This document shows, piece by piece, positions 1-9,400 of a DNA stretch of 64,000 nucleotides (within the stretch, counting starts at the first letter, position 1; each line of letters begins with the position of its first letter). The position numbers and the translations under genes were made by a program. The notes under the pieces were generated by a model. The model did no database searches. It was given only the letters and a program-made list of their open reading frames with translations, and was not told where the DNA came from. The DNA is from Streptomyces sp. NBC_01428 (GTDB taxonomy: Bacteria > Actinomycetota > Actinomycetes > Streptomycetales > Streptomycetaceae): assembly GCF_036231965.1 (NCBI RefSeq), contig NZ_CP109499.1, forward strand, positions 7,378,001 through 7,442,000, read 5' to 3'.

Positions 1-59
1 CACCAGGCGGCGAGCGCGAGCGCGGCGACAGCCGTCGCGACCGTCAGGGCATCAAGCAT
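1..59 (-). CDS. Start of a gene cut by the left edge (partial)
   Basis: An ATG on the minus strand at 57-59 opens a frame that runs off the left edge. The 19 visible residues begin MLDALTV and are rich in Ala, Leu and Val, as in a membrane segment or signal anchor. The gene is divergent from the HAD phosphatase, with about 70 bases between them. Too little is present to name it, and the start is a guess from the reading frame. Confidence 0.4.
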   Translation of the reverse strand, partial: MLDALTVATAVAALALAAW

Positions 60-128
60 GCCGCGACCCTATTACGGGCCAAAAGGCCCGATGCGCTCGC
101 CCCCGGGGTGGCCCGTAGGGTCGAGGGC

Positions 129-776
129 ATGAAGATCCACGCTGAGGCCCTCCTGTTCGACAACGACGGCACCCTCGTCTCGTCCCTGGACTCGGTGAAC
201 CGCTGCTGGACCCGCTGGGCGCAGGAGTACGGCATCACCGCCGAGGACTTCGCCCGCATCGAACTGCACGGCCGCCCCGCCGCCGAGATCGTCGCCGATC
301 TGCTGCCCCCCGAGACCGCGCCCGAGGCCCTCGCCAGGGTCGAGCAACTGGAGATCGAGGACGTCGCGGGCGGGGTCGTCCCGCTTCCCGGCACCCTCGC
401 GCTGCTCGCCGCCCTGCCCGCCGAGCGCTGGGCCGTCGTCACCTCGGCGACCCGCCGGCTCGCCGAGGCCCGCCTCTCCGAGGTCGGCATCCTCCCCAAG
501 ACGCTGATCGCCGCCGACGACATCACCCGCGGCAAGCCCGACCCGGAGCCCTACCTGCTCGCCGCCCGCCGGCTCGGCGTCGACCCCGCCCGCTGCGTCG
601 TCTTCGAGGACGCCCCGGCCGGCCTCCAGTCGGGCCGCGCCGCCGGGATGACCACCGTGGCGTTGGCCACAACGCACCAGGCCCACGAGCTGGACGCCGA
701 CCACGTCGTCGAGGACCTCTCCGCCCTGTCGGTCCTGGTCACCGACGGGGGCGTGGAGCTCTCCGCCCGGGACTGA
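129..776 (+). CDS. HAD-superfamily sugar-phosphatase-like hydrolase
   Basis: A 215-residue HAD subfamily IA hydrolase, expected to remove phosphate from a small phosphorylated metabolite through an aspartyl-phosphate intermediate. Motif I is FDNDGTL (nucleophile D11, acid/base D13), and a helical cap follows. Motif II is in VVTSATRR near residue 104, the motif III lysine is in RGKPDPEP, and motif IV is VFEDAPAG. Substrate is not readable; the sequence resembles YfbT-type sugar phosphatases. I prefer the ATG at 129 to a GTG at 108 because homology-like sequence begins there. A strong hairpin follows the stop, so it is probably monocistronic. Confidence 0.85.
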   Translation: MKIHAEALLFDNDGTLVSSLDSVNRCWTRWAQEYGITAEDFARIELHGRPAAEIVADLLPPETAPEALARVEQLEIEDVAGGVVPLPGTLALLAALPAERWAVVTSATRRLAEARLSEVGILPKTLIAADDITRGKPDPEPYLLAARRLGVDPARCVVFEDAPAGLQSGRAAGMTTVALATTHQAHELDADHVVEDLSALSVLVTDGGVELSARD

Positions 777-783
777 ACCGTGT

Positions 784-814
784 CCACCGCTGTCCGCTAT
801 ACGGACAGCGGTGG
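784..814 (+). terminator. Terminator after the HAD gene
   Basis: A perfect 13-bp inverted repeat (arms 784-796 and 802-814, five-base loop CTATA) starts eight bases after the HAD stop codon. There is no long T tract, as is usual in Streptomyces. It isolates the met operon leader that follows. Confidence 0.75.
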
Positions 815-849
815 CGGCTCCCCGCTTGGCGTCTGCTTTACTTCATCCC

Positions 850-936
850 ATGACCACGACGAGCAGCCGCATCCTTGCGACCGAGGCGACCATGACGCCC
901 GGTGCTCGCTGTATGTGTCGAATGTGCGCCTTCTAG
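850..936 (+). CDS. Cys/Met-rich leader peptide upstream of metN
   Basis: A 28-codon frame from ATG 850 to TAG 934-936. Its C-terminus reads RCMCRMCAF, three Cys and two Met codons within nine residues, placed just before the stop. It lies about 210 bases upstream of the methionine transporter operon. A -10-like TTTACT at 837-842 would put the transcript start at or beside the ATG, so it may be leaderless. Cysteine-rich leader peptides that control downstream sulfur genes by ribosome stalling are known in actinobacteria. That this one senses Cys or Met supply is inference from codon content and position. It could be a chance frame, but the clustering of five sulfur codons at its end is striking. 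Confidence 0.6.
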   Translation: MTTTSSRILATEATMTPGARCMCRMCAF

Positions 937-957
937 AGGGCCCCCGCACCACCGCCT

Positions 958-981
958 GATCCCGCGCCCCGAAGCGGGATC
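958..981 (+). promoter_or_regulatory. Stem-loop between leader peptide and metN
   Basis: An 8-bp inverted repeat, GATCCCGC (958-965) and GCGGGATC (974-981), lies 21 bases after the leader-peptide stop. It is a candidate attenuator or part of an alternative fold controlled by ribosome stalling. There is no T tract, so a classical intrinsic terminator is not shown. I looked here for SAM-riboswitch core sequences and recognised none. Confidence 0.4.
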
Positions 982-1145
982 GCCGCGCCCTGTGTCCGTA
1001 CCGCGTACGTGACCGGGTTGCCTCGCGCACCTGTTCTCCCTCCGGTTCATCGCCATCGCGAGAATCCGTGTCGCGTTCCCGCCCGCATGCACCCGTGCCC
1101 CGGCGTACACCCACGCCCGCACTCGACAGTGACGGAATCCCCCCA

Positions 1146-2189
1146 GTGATCACGACAACGGGCCTCACCAAGGTCTACCGCTCGCGCGGCCGTGAAGTGA
1201 CCGCCCTCGACGGCGTCGATCTGCATGTCCGCGAAGGCGAGGTGTACGGCGTCATCGGTCAGTCCGGCGCCGGCAAGTCCTCCCTCATCCGCTGCGTCAA
1301 CCTGCTGGAGCGCCCCACCGCCGGCACGGTCACCGTCGCCGGACAGGACCTCACGGCGCTCGCCGGGCGCGGCCCGCGCGCGGGCCGCGAGCTCCGCCAG
1401 GCGCGCAGCCGGATCGGCATGGTCTTCCAGCACTTCAACCTGCTGTCCTCGCGCACGGTCCAGGACAACGTCGAGCTCCCGCTCGAGATCCTCGGCGTCT
1501 CGGGCAGGCGGCGGTCCTCCAAGGCACTCGAACTCCTCGACCTGGTCGGCCTCTCCGACAAGGCCAAGGCCTACCCCGCGCAGCTCTCCGGCGGCCAGAA
1601 GCAGCGCGTCGGCATCGCCCGCGCCCTGGCCGGCGACCCCAAGGTGCTGCTCTCCGACGAGGCGACCAGCGCCCTCGACCCGGAGACCACCCGCTCCATC
1701 CTCCAGCTGCTGCGCGACCTGAACCGCCAGCTGGGCCTGACCGTCCTGCTGATCACGCACGAGATGGACGTGGTCAAGTCGATCTGCGACTCGGCCGCGC
1801 TGATGGACCGGGGCCGCGTCGTCGAGTCCGGCACCGTCAGCGAACTCCTCGCGACGCCCGGCTCCGAACTGGCCTCCGCGCTCTTCCCGGTCAGCGGCGA
1901 CGTGTCCGGCGACGACCGCACCGTCATCGACGTCACCTTCGTCGGCGAGGCGGCGACCCGGCCGGTCATCTCGCAGCTCTCGCGCACCTACAACATCGAC
2001 ATCTCGATCCTCGGCGCCGCGATGGACACCGTCGCGGGACGCCAGGTCGGCCGGATGCGCATCGAACTGCCCGGCGGCTACGAGGAGAACGTCGTGCCCA
2101 TCGGCTTCCTCCGCGAGCAGGGCCTGCAGATCGACGTCGTCGAACAGGACGCCCCGGAGTCCGTGCTGGTGAAGGAAGGTGCCAAGTGA
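1146..2189 (+). CDS. metN: Methionine ABC transporter ATP-binding protein MetN
   Basis: A 347-residue ATPase of the D/L-methionine importer, working with MetI and MetQ. Walker A is GQSGAGKSS (about residues 38-46), the signature is LSGGQKQR, and Walker B is VLLSDEATSALD. The C-terminal 80 residues form the NIL (ACT-like) domain that in E. coli MetN binds methionine and gives transinhibition. I chose GTG 1146 (MITTTGLTKVY) because family similarity begins there; an upstream in-frame GTG at 1068 would add 26 unlikely residues. Its stop overlaps the metI start by four bases. Leader peptide 850-936 probably regulates it. Confidence 0.92.
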   Translation: MITTTGLTKVYRSRGREVTALDGVDLHVREGEVYGVIGQSGAGKSSLIRCVNLLERPTAGTVTVAGQDLTALAGRGPRAGRELRQARSRIGMVFQHFNLLSSRTVQDNVELPLEILGVSGRRRSSKALELLDLVGLSDKAKAYPAQLSGGQKQRVGIARALAGDPKVLLSDEATSALDPETTRSILQLLRDLNRQLGLTVLLITHEMDVVKSICDSAALMDRGRVVESGTVSELLATPGSELASALFPVSGDVSGDDRTVIDVTFVGEAATRPVISQLSRTYNIDISILGAAMDTVAGRQVGRMRIELPGGYEENVVPIGFLREQGLQIDVVEQDAPESVLVKEGAK

Positions 2190-2923
2190 CCTGGTCCGAG
2201 ATGCAGCCCCTGCTGTCCCAGGCGTGTTGGGACACCCTCTACATGGTCGGCTGGTCCACGCTCATAGCCATCGTCGGCGGTCTCCCGCTCGGCGTCCTGC
2301 TCGTCCTCACCGACCGCGGCGGACTCCTGCAGAACGTGGTCGTGAACAAGATCGTCGGGCAGGTCGTGAACGTCGCCCGCTCGCTGCCGTTCATCATCCT
2401 GATGGTCGCGCTGATGAGCTTCACGCGCACGATCACCGGGACCACCATCGGACGCGAGGCGGCCATCGTGCCGCTCGCCGTCGGCGCGATCCCGTTCTTC
2501 GCCCGCCTCGTCGAGACGGCGGTCCGCGAGGTGGACGGCGGACTCGTCGAGGCCGTGCAGGCGATGGGCGGCAACACCTGGACCGTCGTCCGCCGGGTCC
2601 TCGTGCCCGAGTCGCTGCCCTCGCTGATCTCCTCGGCGACCACCACGATCGTCGCCCTCATCGGCTACTCGGCGATGGCCGGCACCGTCGGCGCGGGCGG
2701 CCTCGGCGACATCGCCATCCGGTACGGCTACCAGCGCTTCGAGACCACCATGATGTGGATCACCGTCGCCATCCTCGCGGTCGTCATCTCCCTCATCCAG
2801 TTCGCCGGCGACTACGCGGCCCGCGGCCTGCACCGCCGCGGCGGTGGGTCGGGCGCCGCCCCGAAGCTGCGGTTCCTCAAGTCCCGGGAGACCTCCGCCG
2901 CCGACGTCGGCACGGTCGCCTGA
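2186..2923 (+). CDS. metI: Methionine ABC transporter permease MetI
   Basis: A 245-residue inner-membrane permease with five or so hydrophobic segments. The EAA-type loop that contacts the ATPase reads VEAVQAMGGNTW followed by VLVPESLPSL. The length fits MetI, plus an Arg/Lys-rich C-terminal tail. GTG 2186 overlaps the metN stop (GTGA), so translation is coupled. It is the second gene of metNIQ. Confidence 0.92.
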   Translation: MTWSEMQPLLSQACWDTLYMVGWSTLIAIVGGLPLGVLLVLTDRGGLLQNVVVNKIVGQVVNVARSLPFIILMVALMSFTRTITGTTIGREAAIVPLAVGAIPFFARLVETAVREVDGGLVEAVQAMGGNTWTVVRRVLVPESLPSLISSATTTIVALIGYSAMAGTVGAGGLGDIAIRYGYQRFETTMMWITVAILAVVISLIQFAGDYAARGLHRRGGGSGAAPKLRFLKSRETSAADVGTVA

Positions 2924-3024
2924 CACCCCGGCGGCCCGTCCTCCGGCCGCCGGCATCCACCCCCCTCGGTTTCCCCGTCCACCTCATGACGGGGCGGCAC
3001 CACCCATAAGGAAAGGCACTTTTC

Positions 3025-3861
3025 GTGCGTAACACCGCCAAGATCACCACCGCTGTCCTCGCCGCCGGAGCCCTTACCCTCGGCCTCTCCGCCTGCGGCT
3101 CCGACAAGGACTCCGCGTCCTCCTCCGACACGAGCGGCCCGCTCGTCGTCGCCGCCAGTCCCGTCCCGCACGCCGAGATCCTGAACTTCGTCAAGAAGAA
3201 CCTGGCGAAGAAGGCGGGCCTGGACCTGGAGGTCAAGGAGTTCCAGGACTACATCGTCCCGAACACGGCGACCGAGGACGGCTCGGTGGACGCCAACTAC
3301 TTCCAGAACCAGCCGTACCTCGACGACTTCAACAAGAAGCGCGGCACCCACATCGTGCCCGTCGTCACGGTGCACCTGGAGCCGCTCGGCCTCTACTCCC
3401 ACAAGGTGAAGAGCTCCGACGCCCTGAAGAGCGGTGCGACCGTCGCCGTCCCCAACGACGCGGTGAACGAGGCGCGCGCCCTGAAGCTGCTCGCCTCCAA
3501 GGGGCTCATCACCCTCAAGGACGGCGTCGGCAACGAGGCGACCCCGCAGGACATCTCCAAGAACCCGAAGAACCTGAAGTTCAAGGAGGTCGAGGCGGCT
3601 CAGACCCCGCGCTCCCTGGACGACGTGGACGCCGCGGTGATCAACGGCAACTACGCCATCTCCGCCGGTCTCAAGCCCGCCAAGGACGCCCTCGTCCTGG
3701 AGTCCGCGACGAACAACCCCTACGGCAACTTCCTCGCCGTCAAGAAGGGCAACGAGAACGACCCGCGCGTGAAGAAGCTCGCGAAGCTCCTCACCTCGCC
3801 CGAGGTCAAGAAGTTCATAGAGGACAAGTACGCCGGCTCCGTCATCCCCTCCTTCAAGTAG
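3025..3861 (+). CDS. metQ: Methionine-binding lipoprotein MetQ (NlpA family)
   Basis: A 278-residue substrate-binding lipoprotein. It has a basic start, a hydrophobic run, and the lipobox LSAC, so Cys at about residue 26 is lipidated. The mature part has the NlpA pattern, including ASPVPHAEIL, the VDANYFQN stretch and NNPYGNFLAV near the end. A ribosome site, AAGGAAAGG, precedes GTG 3025. It lies 101 bases after metI, and a large hairpin ends the operon. Confidence 0.93.
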   Translation: MRNTAKITTAVLAAGALTLGLSACGSDKDSASSSDTSGPLVVAASPVPHAEILNFVKKNLAKKAGLDLEVKEFQDYIVPNTATEDGSVDANYFQNQPYLDDFNKKRGTHIVPVVTVHLEPLGLYSHKVKSSDALKSGATVAVPNDAVNEARALKLLASKGLITLKDGVGNEATPQDISKNPKNLKFKEVEAAQTPRSLDDVDAAVINGNYAISAGLKPAKDALVLESATNNPYGNFLAVKKGNENDPRVKKLAKLLTSPEVKKFIEDKYAGSVIPSFK

Positions 3862-3910
3862 GCGGGAAGCGGCAGTTCACCGACCGAGGGGCCGCACGGC
3901 CCCGCCGGTC

Positions 3911-3958
3911 ACCGCACGGGGTCCACTCCATTACCGGGAGTGGACCCCGTTGTGCGGT
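3911..3958 (+). terminator. Terminator of metNIQ
   Basis: A perfect 12-bp stem (3918-3929 with 3937-3948) around a seven-base loop is extended by a second stem, ACCGCAC (3911-3917) with GTGCGGT (3952-3958), after a three-base bulge. It sits 50 bases after metQ. Confidence 0.75.
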
Positions 3959-4044
3959 TCGGTGGTTTCATGCTGCATGCTGGGCAGTTCAGCGAACCTG
4001 GCGGTACATCAGGTCCGAAGTCCCCGACGGTTACGGAGCGTCGC

Positions 4045-4683
4045 ATGACGAGCACCTTCCCCGACATCTCCATCAGCACGGAGCGGTTGGTCCTGCGTGC
4101 GCTCGACGAGGACGACGTCGCTCCGCTGGCCGAGATGATGAACGACGAGATGGTGGCGGCCTGGACGTCGATCCCGCAGCCGTTCTCCGAGGACGGCGCC
4201 CGCCACTGGATCACCGACTACGCGCCCACGGAACGCGCCGAGGGGCGTGGACTCGACCTCGCCGTCACCGAGTTCCTCACCCAGCGCCTGGTCGGCGTCA
4301 TCCAGCTCGGCAAGACGAACTGGCGCGTGCGCTCCACCGAGCTCTCCTACATCATCGCCCCCTGGGCACGCGGTGAGGGCTACGCCTCCGAGGCGGCGCT
4401 CGCGACCGCCCGATGGCTCTTCGGGGACCAGAAGTTCGAACGCCTCGAGCTGCGGACGGCCGCCGACAACACCGCCTCCCAGCAGGTCGCCCAGAAGATC
4501 GGCTGCATCAGCGAGGGCGTCCTGCGCAACGCCTGCATAGCGCGTACCCGGACCGAGGACGGCACCTGGGCCGACCTGCGCACCGACTTCATCGTGTGGA
4601 GCCTGCTCCCCGAGGACCTGGAGGACGTCGGCGAGCACCGCGCCGACGCCGGCGGCTACACCTCGTACAACGACTGGAACTGA
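4045..4683 (+). CDS. GNAT N-acetyltransferase (RimJ/RimL-like)
   Basis: A 212-residue GNAT protein of the RimJ/RimL type, which acetylates protein N-termini or small amines with acetyl-CoA. It begins with the typical ISTERLVLRAL strand. The acetyl-CoA pyrophosphate loop is WARGEGYAS (residues 107-115), and the later NTASQQVAQKIG helix is also typical. Substrate is unknown. ATG 4045 follows ACGGAGCG, and an upstream GTG at 3940 falls inside the metQ terminator, so it is rejected. It stands alone between terminator-bounded metNIQ and cobL. Confidence 0.85.
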   Translation: MTSTFPDISISTERLVLRALDEDDVAPLAEMMNDEMVAAWTSIPQPFSEDGARHWITDYAPTERAEGRGLDLAVTEFLTQRLVGVIQLGKTNWRVRSTELSYIIAPWARGEGYASEAALATARWLFGDQKFERLELRTAADNTASQQVAQKIGCISEGVLRNACIARTRTEDGTWADLRTDFIVWSLLPEDLEDVGEHRADAGGYTSYNDWN

Positions 4684-4855
4684 GCGGGGCGGGCACAGGG
4701 AGGGCGGTCCACGCGCCGGAAGCGTCGGCGCACGGGAGCCCGCGCGTCGCGCCGTCCGGACCGGCAGGGCACCGCCCGGGCACACCAGGTACCCTCACGG
4801 AGCCCGCTCGGGCAGCACCTGAGGACCCGCGACGACCTTCTGGAGACTGACGACG

Positions 4856-6067
4856 ATGGCCGACCGGGTCACGGTGATCGGCTGGGACGGTTCGCCCCTG
4901 ACTGCCGCGGCGCGCTCCGCTCTCGGCGCCGCCACCCTGGTGGCGGGCGCGGCCCACCATCTCGCGCTCCCCGAGGTGCCCGAGCGCGCCGAACGCATCC
5001 GCCTCGGCAGCGTCGGACTCGCCGCCCGTCGCATCGCCGGCCACCGCGGCACCGCCGTCGTCTTCGCCGACGGGGACCCCGGGTTCTTCGGAGTCGTGCG
5101 CACCCTGCGCGCTCCCGAGTTCGGCCTGGAGGTCGAGGTCGTCCCCGCCGTCTCCGCGGTGGCCGCCGCCTTCGCCCGCGCGGGGATGCCCTGGGACGAC
5201 GCGCAGGTGGTCGTCGCCCACGGCCGTACGCTGCGCCGCGCGGTGAACGTGTGCCGCGCCCACACCAAGGTCGCCGTCCTCACCTCACCCGGCGCCGGCC
5301 CCGCCGAACTGGGGTTGTTGCTGGACGGCGTGCACCGCACCTTCGTCATCTGCGAGGAACTCGGCACCTCCGCCGAACAGGTCACGATGCTGACCTCGGA
5401 CAAGGCGGCCGACCACACCTGGCGCGACCCCAACGTCGTGATCGTCATCGGCGGATTCGTGGCCACCGCCGAAGGGGGCGGCTGGATCGCGGGCAGGGAG
5501 CCCGGCGCCGGGCCGCGCGGCTGGGCGCTGCCCGCCGAGACGTACGGCGGAGCGCTCGGCGAAGGCGAAACGGATCTGCTGCGGGCCGCCCAACTCGCCC
5601 GCCTGGGGCCGCGCGTCGGCGACCTCGTCTGGGACATCGGCTGCGGCAGCGGGGCGTTCGCCACCGAGGCCGCCCGCACCGGTGCCGCCGTCATAGCGGT
5701 CGACCGCAGCCCGGGCTCCTGCGCCCGCACCGAGCACGCGGCCCGGCGCTTCGGCGTCCAGATGCAGGTCGTGCACGGAACCGCCCCGCACATCCTCGAA
5801 GACCTGCCCGAACCGGACGTCGTCCGCATCGGCGGCGGGGGAGCGGCGGTCGTCTCCGCCGTCGCCGACCGCCGTCCCCAGCGCATCGTCGCGCACGCCT
5901 CCACCCGTGACGCCGCCGAACTGATCGGCCGCGACCTGACCGAACACGGTTACGACGTCGAGTGCGCCCTCATCCAGTCCGTCGAACTCGACACGAAGGC
6001 CTGGACGGAGAAGGAGCGGAGCGTCGCGTTCCTGCTCAGCGGCCGTCTGCCGGATCGCGCCCCGTGA
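4856..6067 (+). CDS. cobL: Precorrin-6Y C5,15-methyltransferase (decarboxylating) CobL/CbiET
   Basis: A 403-residue two-domain enzyme of corrin ring synthesis: S-adenosylmethionine-dependent methylation at C5 and C15 with decarboxylation of the C12 acetate. The N-terminal CbiE domain (about 1-200) has the tetrapyrrole-methylase pattern, including VVPAVSAVAAAFARAGMPW. The C-terminal CbiT domain (about 215-400) has the SAM-binding motif VWDIGCGSGAF near residue 260. The length fits fused CobL. GGAG stands 11 bases before ATG 4856. The neighbouring BluB-CobT and SUMT genes support a corrinoid role. No cobalamin riboswitch was recognised upstream. Confidence 0.92.
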   Translation: MADRVTVIGWDGSPLTAAARSALGAATLVAGAAHHLALPEVPERAERIRLGSVGLAARRIAGHRGTAVVFADGDPGFFGVVRTLRAPEFGLEVEVVPAVSAVAAAFARAGMPWDDAQVVVAHGRTLRRAVNVCRAHTKVAVLTSPGAGPAELGLLLDGVHRTFVICEELGTSAEQVTMLTSDKAADHTWRDPNVVIVIGGFVATAEGGGWIAGREPGAGPRGWALPAETYGGALGEGETDLLRAAQLARLGPRVGDLVWDIGCGSGAFATEAARTGAAVIAVDRSPGSCARTEHAARRFGVQMQVVHGTAPHILEDLPEPDVVRIGGGGAAVVSAVADRRPQRIVAHASTRDAAELIGRDLTEHGYDVECALIQSVELDTKAWTEKERSVAFLLSGRLPDRAP

Positions 6068-6412
6068 TCCTGTTGTCGTACTGCGCGCGGTAGGCTGGCC
6101 GATCGTTGTACCGCTCCCGTGGGGTCGGCCTTTCGTAGGCCAATGTCCGGAAAACCCGCCCGTTTTGAGGCGTGTGTGGTACGGCAGAACCGGAGGACGC
6201 GCAACGTGGCGCAGTCCACAGCGGGCACTCGCGGATCATGCCGCCGCGAGGGCGGGACGACCGGGACAATGCCAGTTAATGGCTTTGTCGTCTTTGTTGG
6301 CCGGTCGTTCGTGCCGCTGGGCACGCACGCTCGTTCTTGACTACGGGGCGGTCGGTGCGCCGTTCCGGGCGAGCTGGACTTGGAAGCACTAACCGATGGG
6401 CGAGGGGTACGC
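6068..6412 (+). other. 345-base gap before the bluB-cobT gene
   Basis: This gap holds a possible -10 TAGGCT near 6090, a short hairpin (GGCCT/AGGCC, 6127-6141), a 7-bp inverted repeat (6228-6234 with 6244-6250) and a small frame at 6206-6340 with a strong ribosome site. I looked for cobalamin-riboswitch core elements and did not recognise them. Confidence 0.5.
6206..6340 (+). CDS. Possible 44-residue small protein or leader
   Basis: GTG 6206 is preceded by GGAGGA (6192-6197) with an eight-base spacer, close to the ideal Streptomyces ribosome site. The product begins MAQSTAGTRG, has a hydrophobic stretch FVVFVG in its second half, and ends at 6338-6340, 72 bases before the bluB-cobT start. 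No family is recognised. It could be a leader peptide or a chance frame; the ribosome site is the main argument. Confidence 0.35.
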   Translation: MAQSTAGTRGSCRREGGTTGTMPVNGFVVFVGRSFVPLGTHARS

Positions 6413-9400
6413 ATGACCGACACCGGCCAGGTCCCGGGCGAGGGAATGCCGGAGAGCGCAGGCATGGTGGAGCAGCCGGGCGTCGCCGCGCCGGGCGCGT
6501 ACACCTACCTCGACCCCTCCGTGAGCCCCGCCGAGGACGACGACCTGCTTCTGCTGCCGGGCGCCCCCGGTGCCCAGGGCGCCTGGGGCAACGAGGTGCC
6601 GCCGCCGGCCCCGATGCCCTTCGCCCCCGAGCCGGGCCCGCACGAGCCCGGCCCGCACGAGACGGCCGGTCGTGACACCGGCTCGGTCGATCTCGGCGCC
6701 GTCCGCGCGGTCGGCCAGGTCCCCGCGCCGCAGCCCGTGCCACCGCGGCGCCCGCTGCACCTCGGCCCGCCCACGCCCGACGGCTCCTCCAGCCCGGTGC
6801 GCTCGCTGGCCGACCGCGGGCCCGCGGGCTCCCGGCCCGGTTCCATGGCCGCGCCGGTCACCCCGATGCGGCACGCGGGCCCGCCGACCGTGGGACCCGA
6901 GTACCTCGACATTCCGCCGGCGGGGGACACCTCGCCGCAGGGCGCCGTGCCCTGGGGCGCTCCGCAGCCGGGCCCCGAGGCCCCGGTTGCAGAAACGGTC
7001 GTCCCGGAGCAGGCCGTGATCCCCGAAACGGTGATCCCCGGAACCGCTCCCGACGCCGAGGCGCACGACGACGCGGGCGCCGGGCAGCCGGAGTTCCCCG
7101 CCGCTCCCTTCGACCACGGTCAGGAAGCGGAGCCCGCACAGGCGCCCGCGCCCCAGGCCGCGGAAGCGGCCCTCGACCTCCAGGACGACGAGCCCCAGGA
7201 CGTCGGCCCTCAGCACGTCGATCCCCTGGACGTCGCCCAGGCCCAGGCCCCGATGGAAGGCCCCGCACCCGAGGCGGCGCCCGCGGCGGACGTCCCGTCG
7301 GCCCCGCAGGTCTCCGACGCCCCGCAGTTCCCGGACACCCCGCTGACCCTCGGCGCCCCGGACTCCGTCCAGTCGGCCGAGCAGCCGGTGCCCACGGACA
7401 CCGATCCCGCCCTGTACGCGACGGACGCCCCCGCGCAGGGGGACGCCGAAGCCGTCGTCGCCGAGCCGTACCCGGCGCCGGTCGAGGAGCCCGTCGCCGA
7501 GCAGGCTCCGCAGGAGACCGGCGAGCAGGACGTGTACGGGGCGCAGCCCGCCGGGTTCGCCGAGCAGAACGGTCATCTGCCGGACCCGGCCGCCCCGTTC
7601 GCGGAAGAGGCGCCCCTGGCGGACGTCGAACAGCTTCCCGCCCAGCACACCTTCGACGCCTCCGAGTCCGCGCTGTCCGCCCTCACCGCGCACACCGACG
7701 GCTCCCACGGCCGTCCCGTCGACGGTCTCGACGACTTCCGGGCGCAGCAGTTCACGGAGCCGGCCGCGTTCGCCGACGCCTCCTTCACCTCGAACGGCAG
7801 CGCGCTCCCCGTGGACGGAGCCTTCGCACCCGACGGCATCGCCTTCGCCGAGGACGCGGCGCAGCACGCCCCGCACGGCGTCCCGGTCGGCGTGGCCGCG
7901 CACGCCGCCTCCCACCCGGCGCAGGGCCACCCGCACGGCGAGCAGCACCACCAGGACCTGCCGGCCGCCCCCGGTTTCGCCGGAGCCGCCCCGGAGTCCT
8001 CGGCGGACCACTCCTTCGGCCAGTTCGTGCCGGTGGAGGGCCAGGTGCCGACCACACCGCACCTGGCGCCCACCCCGCCGCACGCCATGGTCGTGCCGCC
8101 GCTTCCCGTGGAGGAGGAGCAGCCGCCGGTCCAGGAGCCCGAGTTCGTCGCGGCGCCCGTGCCCGCGCAGGAGCCGGCCGGCGAGCCCGTGGACGCCGAG
8201 CCCTTCGCACAGGCGGCCGTTCCCGCGCCGCGCGAGGCGGAGACGGCGCCCGGGGAGACCGCCGAACCCGGCCCGCTCGACGTGGAGCCGGAACCCGTCG
8301 CCGCACAGCTCGCGGACGACCTGGACACCCGGGTCGCCGACCAGGAGGAGAGCACGGCCGCAGTGGAAGACGTACGAGAGTCCAGCGGCCCTGCTGCCCC
8401 CGGCTACGACGACGCCGAGCGCGAGGCGGTGCTGCGCGTGATGCGCGAGCGCCGCGACATCCGCAACGGCTTCCGCAGCGACCCGATCCCGCACGACGTG
8501 CTGCTGCGGGTCCTGGAGGCCGCGCACACCGCGCCGTCCGTCGGCCACTCCCAGCCCTGGGACTTCGTCGTCATCCGCTCCGCCGACACCCGTCGCAGCA
8601 TGCACGAACTCGCCCAGCGCCAGCGCGAGGCCTACGCCAAGTCGCTGCCCAAGGGCCGCGCCAAGCAGTTCAAGGAACTGAAGATCGAGGCCATCCTCGA
8701 CACCCCGGTGAACATCGTCGTGACCGCCGACCCGACCCGCGGCGGCCGGCACACCCTGGGCCGGCACACCCAGCCGCAGATGGCCCCGTACTCCTCCGCC
8801 CTCGCGGTCGAGAACCTGTGGCTCGCGGCCCGCGCCGAGGGCCTCGGCGTCGGCTGGGTCAGCTTCTTCGACGAGCGTGAGATGGTCCGCGCCCTCGGAC
8901 TCCCCGACCACCTGGAGGTCGTCGCCTACCTGTGCGTCGGGTACGTCGACGAGTTCCCCGACGAGCCCGAGCTGATGCAGGCCGGCTGGTCCAAGCGCCG
9001 CCCGCTGTCCTGGGTCGTGCACGAGGAGACGTACGGCCGGCGCGCGCTGCCCGGCGAGGAGCCGCACGACCTGCTCGCCGAGACCGTCTCCAACATCCGG
9101 CCCCTGGACGCCAAGGCGCTCGGCGAGGCGTGGGAACGCCAGAAGCGGATGACCAAGCCCGCGGGCGCCCTCGGCATGCTGGAGATCATCTCCGCGCAGC
9201 TGTCGGGCCTGTCGCGGATGTGCCCGCCGCCGATCCCCGAGCCGGCCGCCGTCGCGATCTTCGCCGGCGACCACGGGGTGCACGCGCAGGGCGTCACCCC
9301 CTGGCCGCAGGAGGTCACCGGTCAGATGGTGGCCAACTTCCTGGGCGGCGGAGCGGTCTGCAACGCCTTCGCCAACCAGGTGGGCGCCGAGGTCTGCGTC

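Noticed and set aside
815..1145. SAM riboswitch before metN
   Set aside because: No recognisable SAM-I/IV core helices or conserved loops; the Cys/Met leader peptide is a better explanation.
6068..6412. Cobalamin riboswitch before bluB-cobT
   Set aside because: The B12-box and other conserved core sequences are not recognisable.
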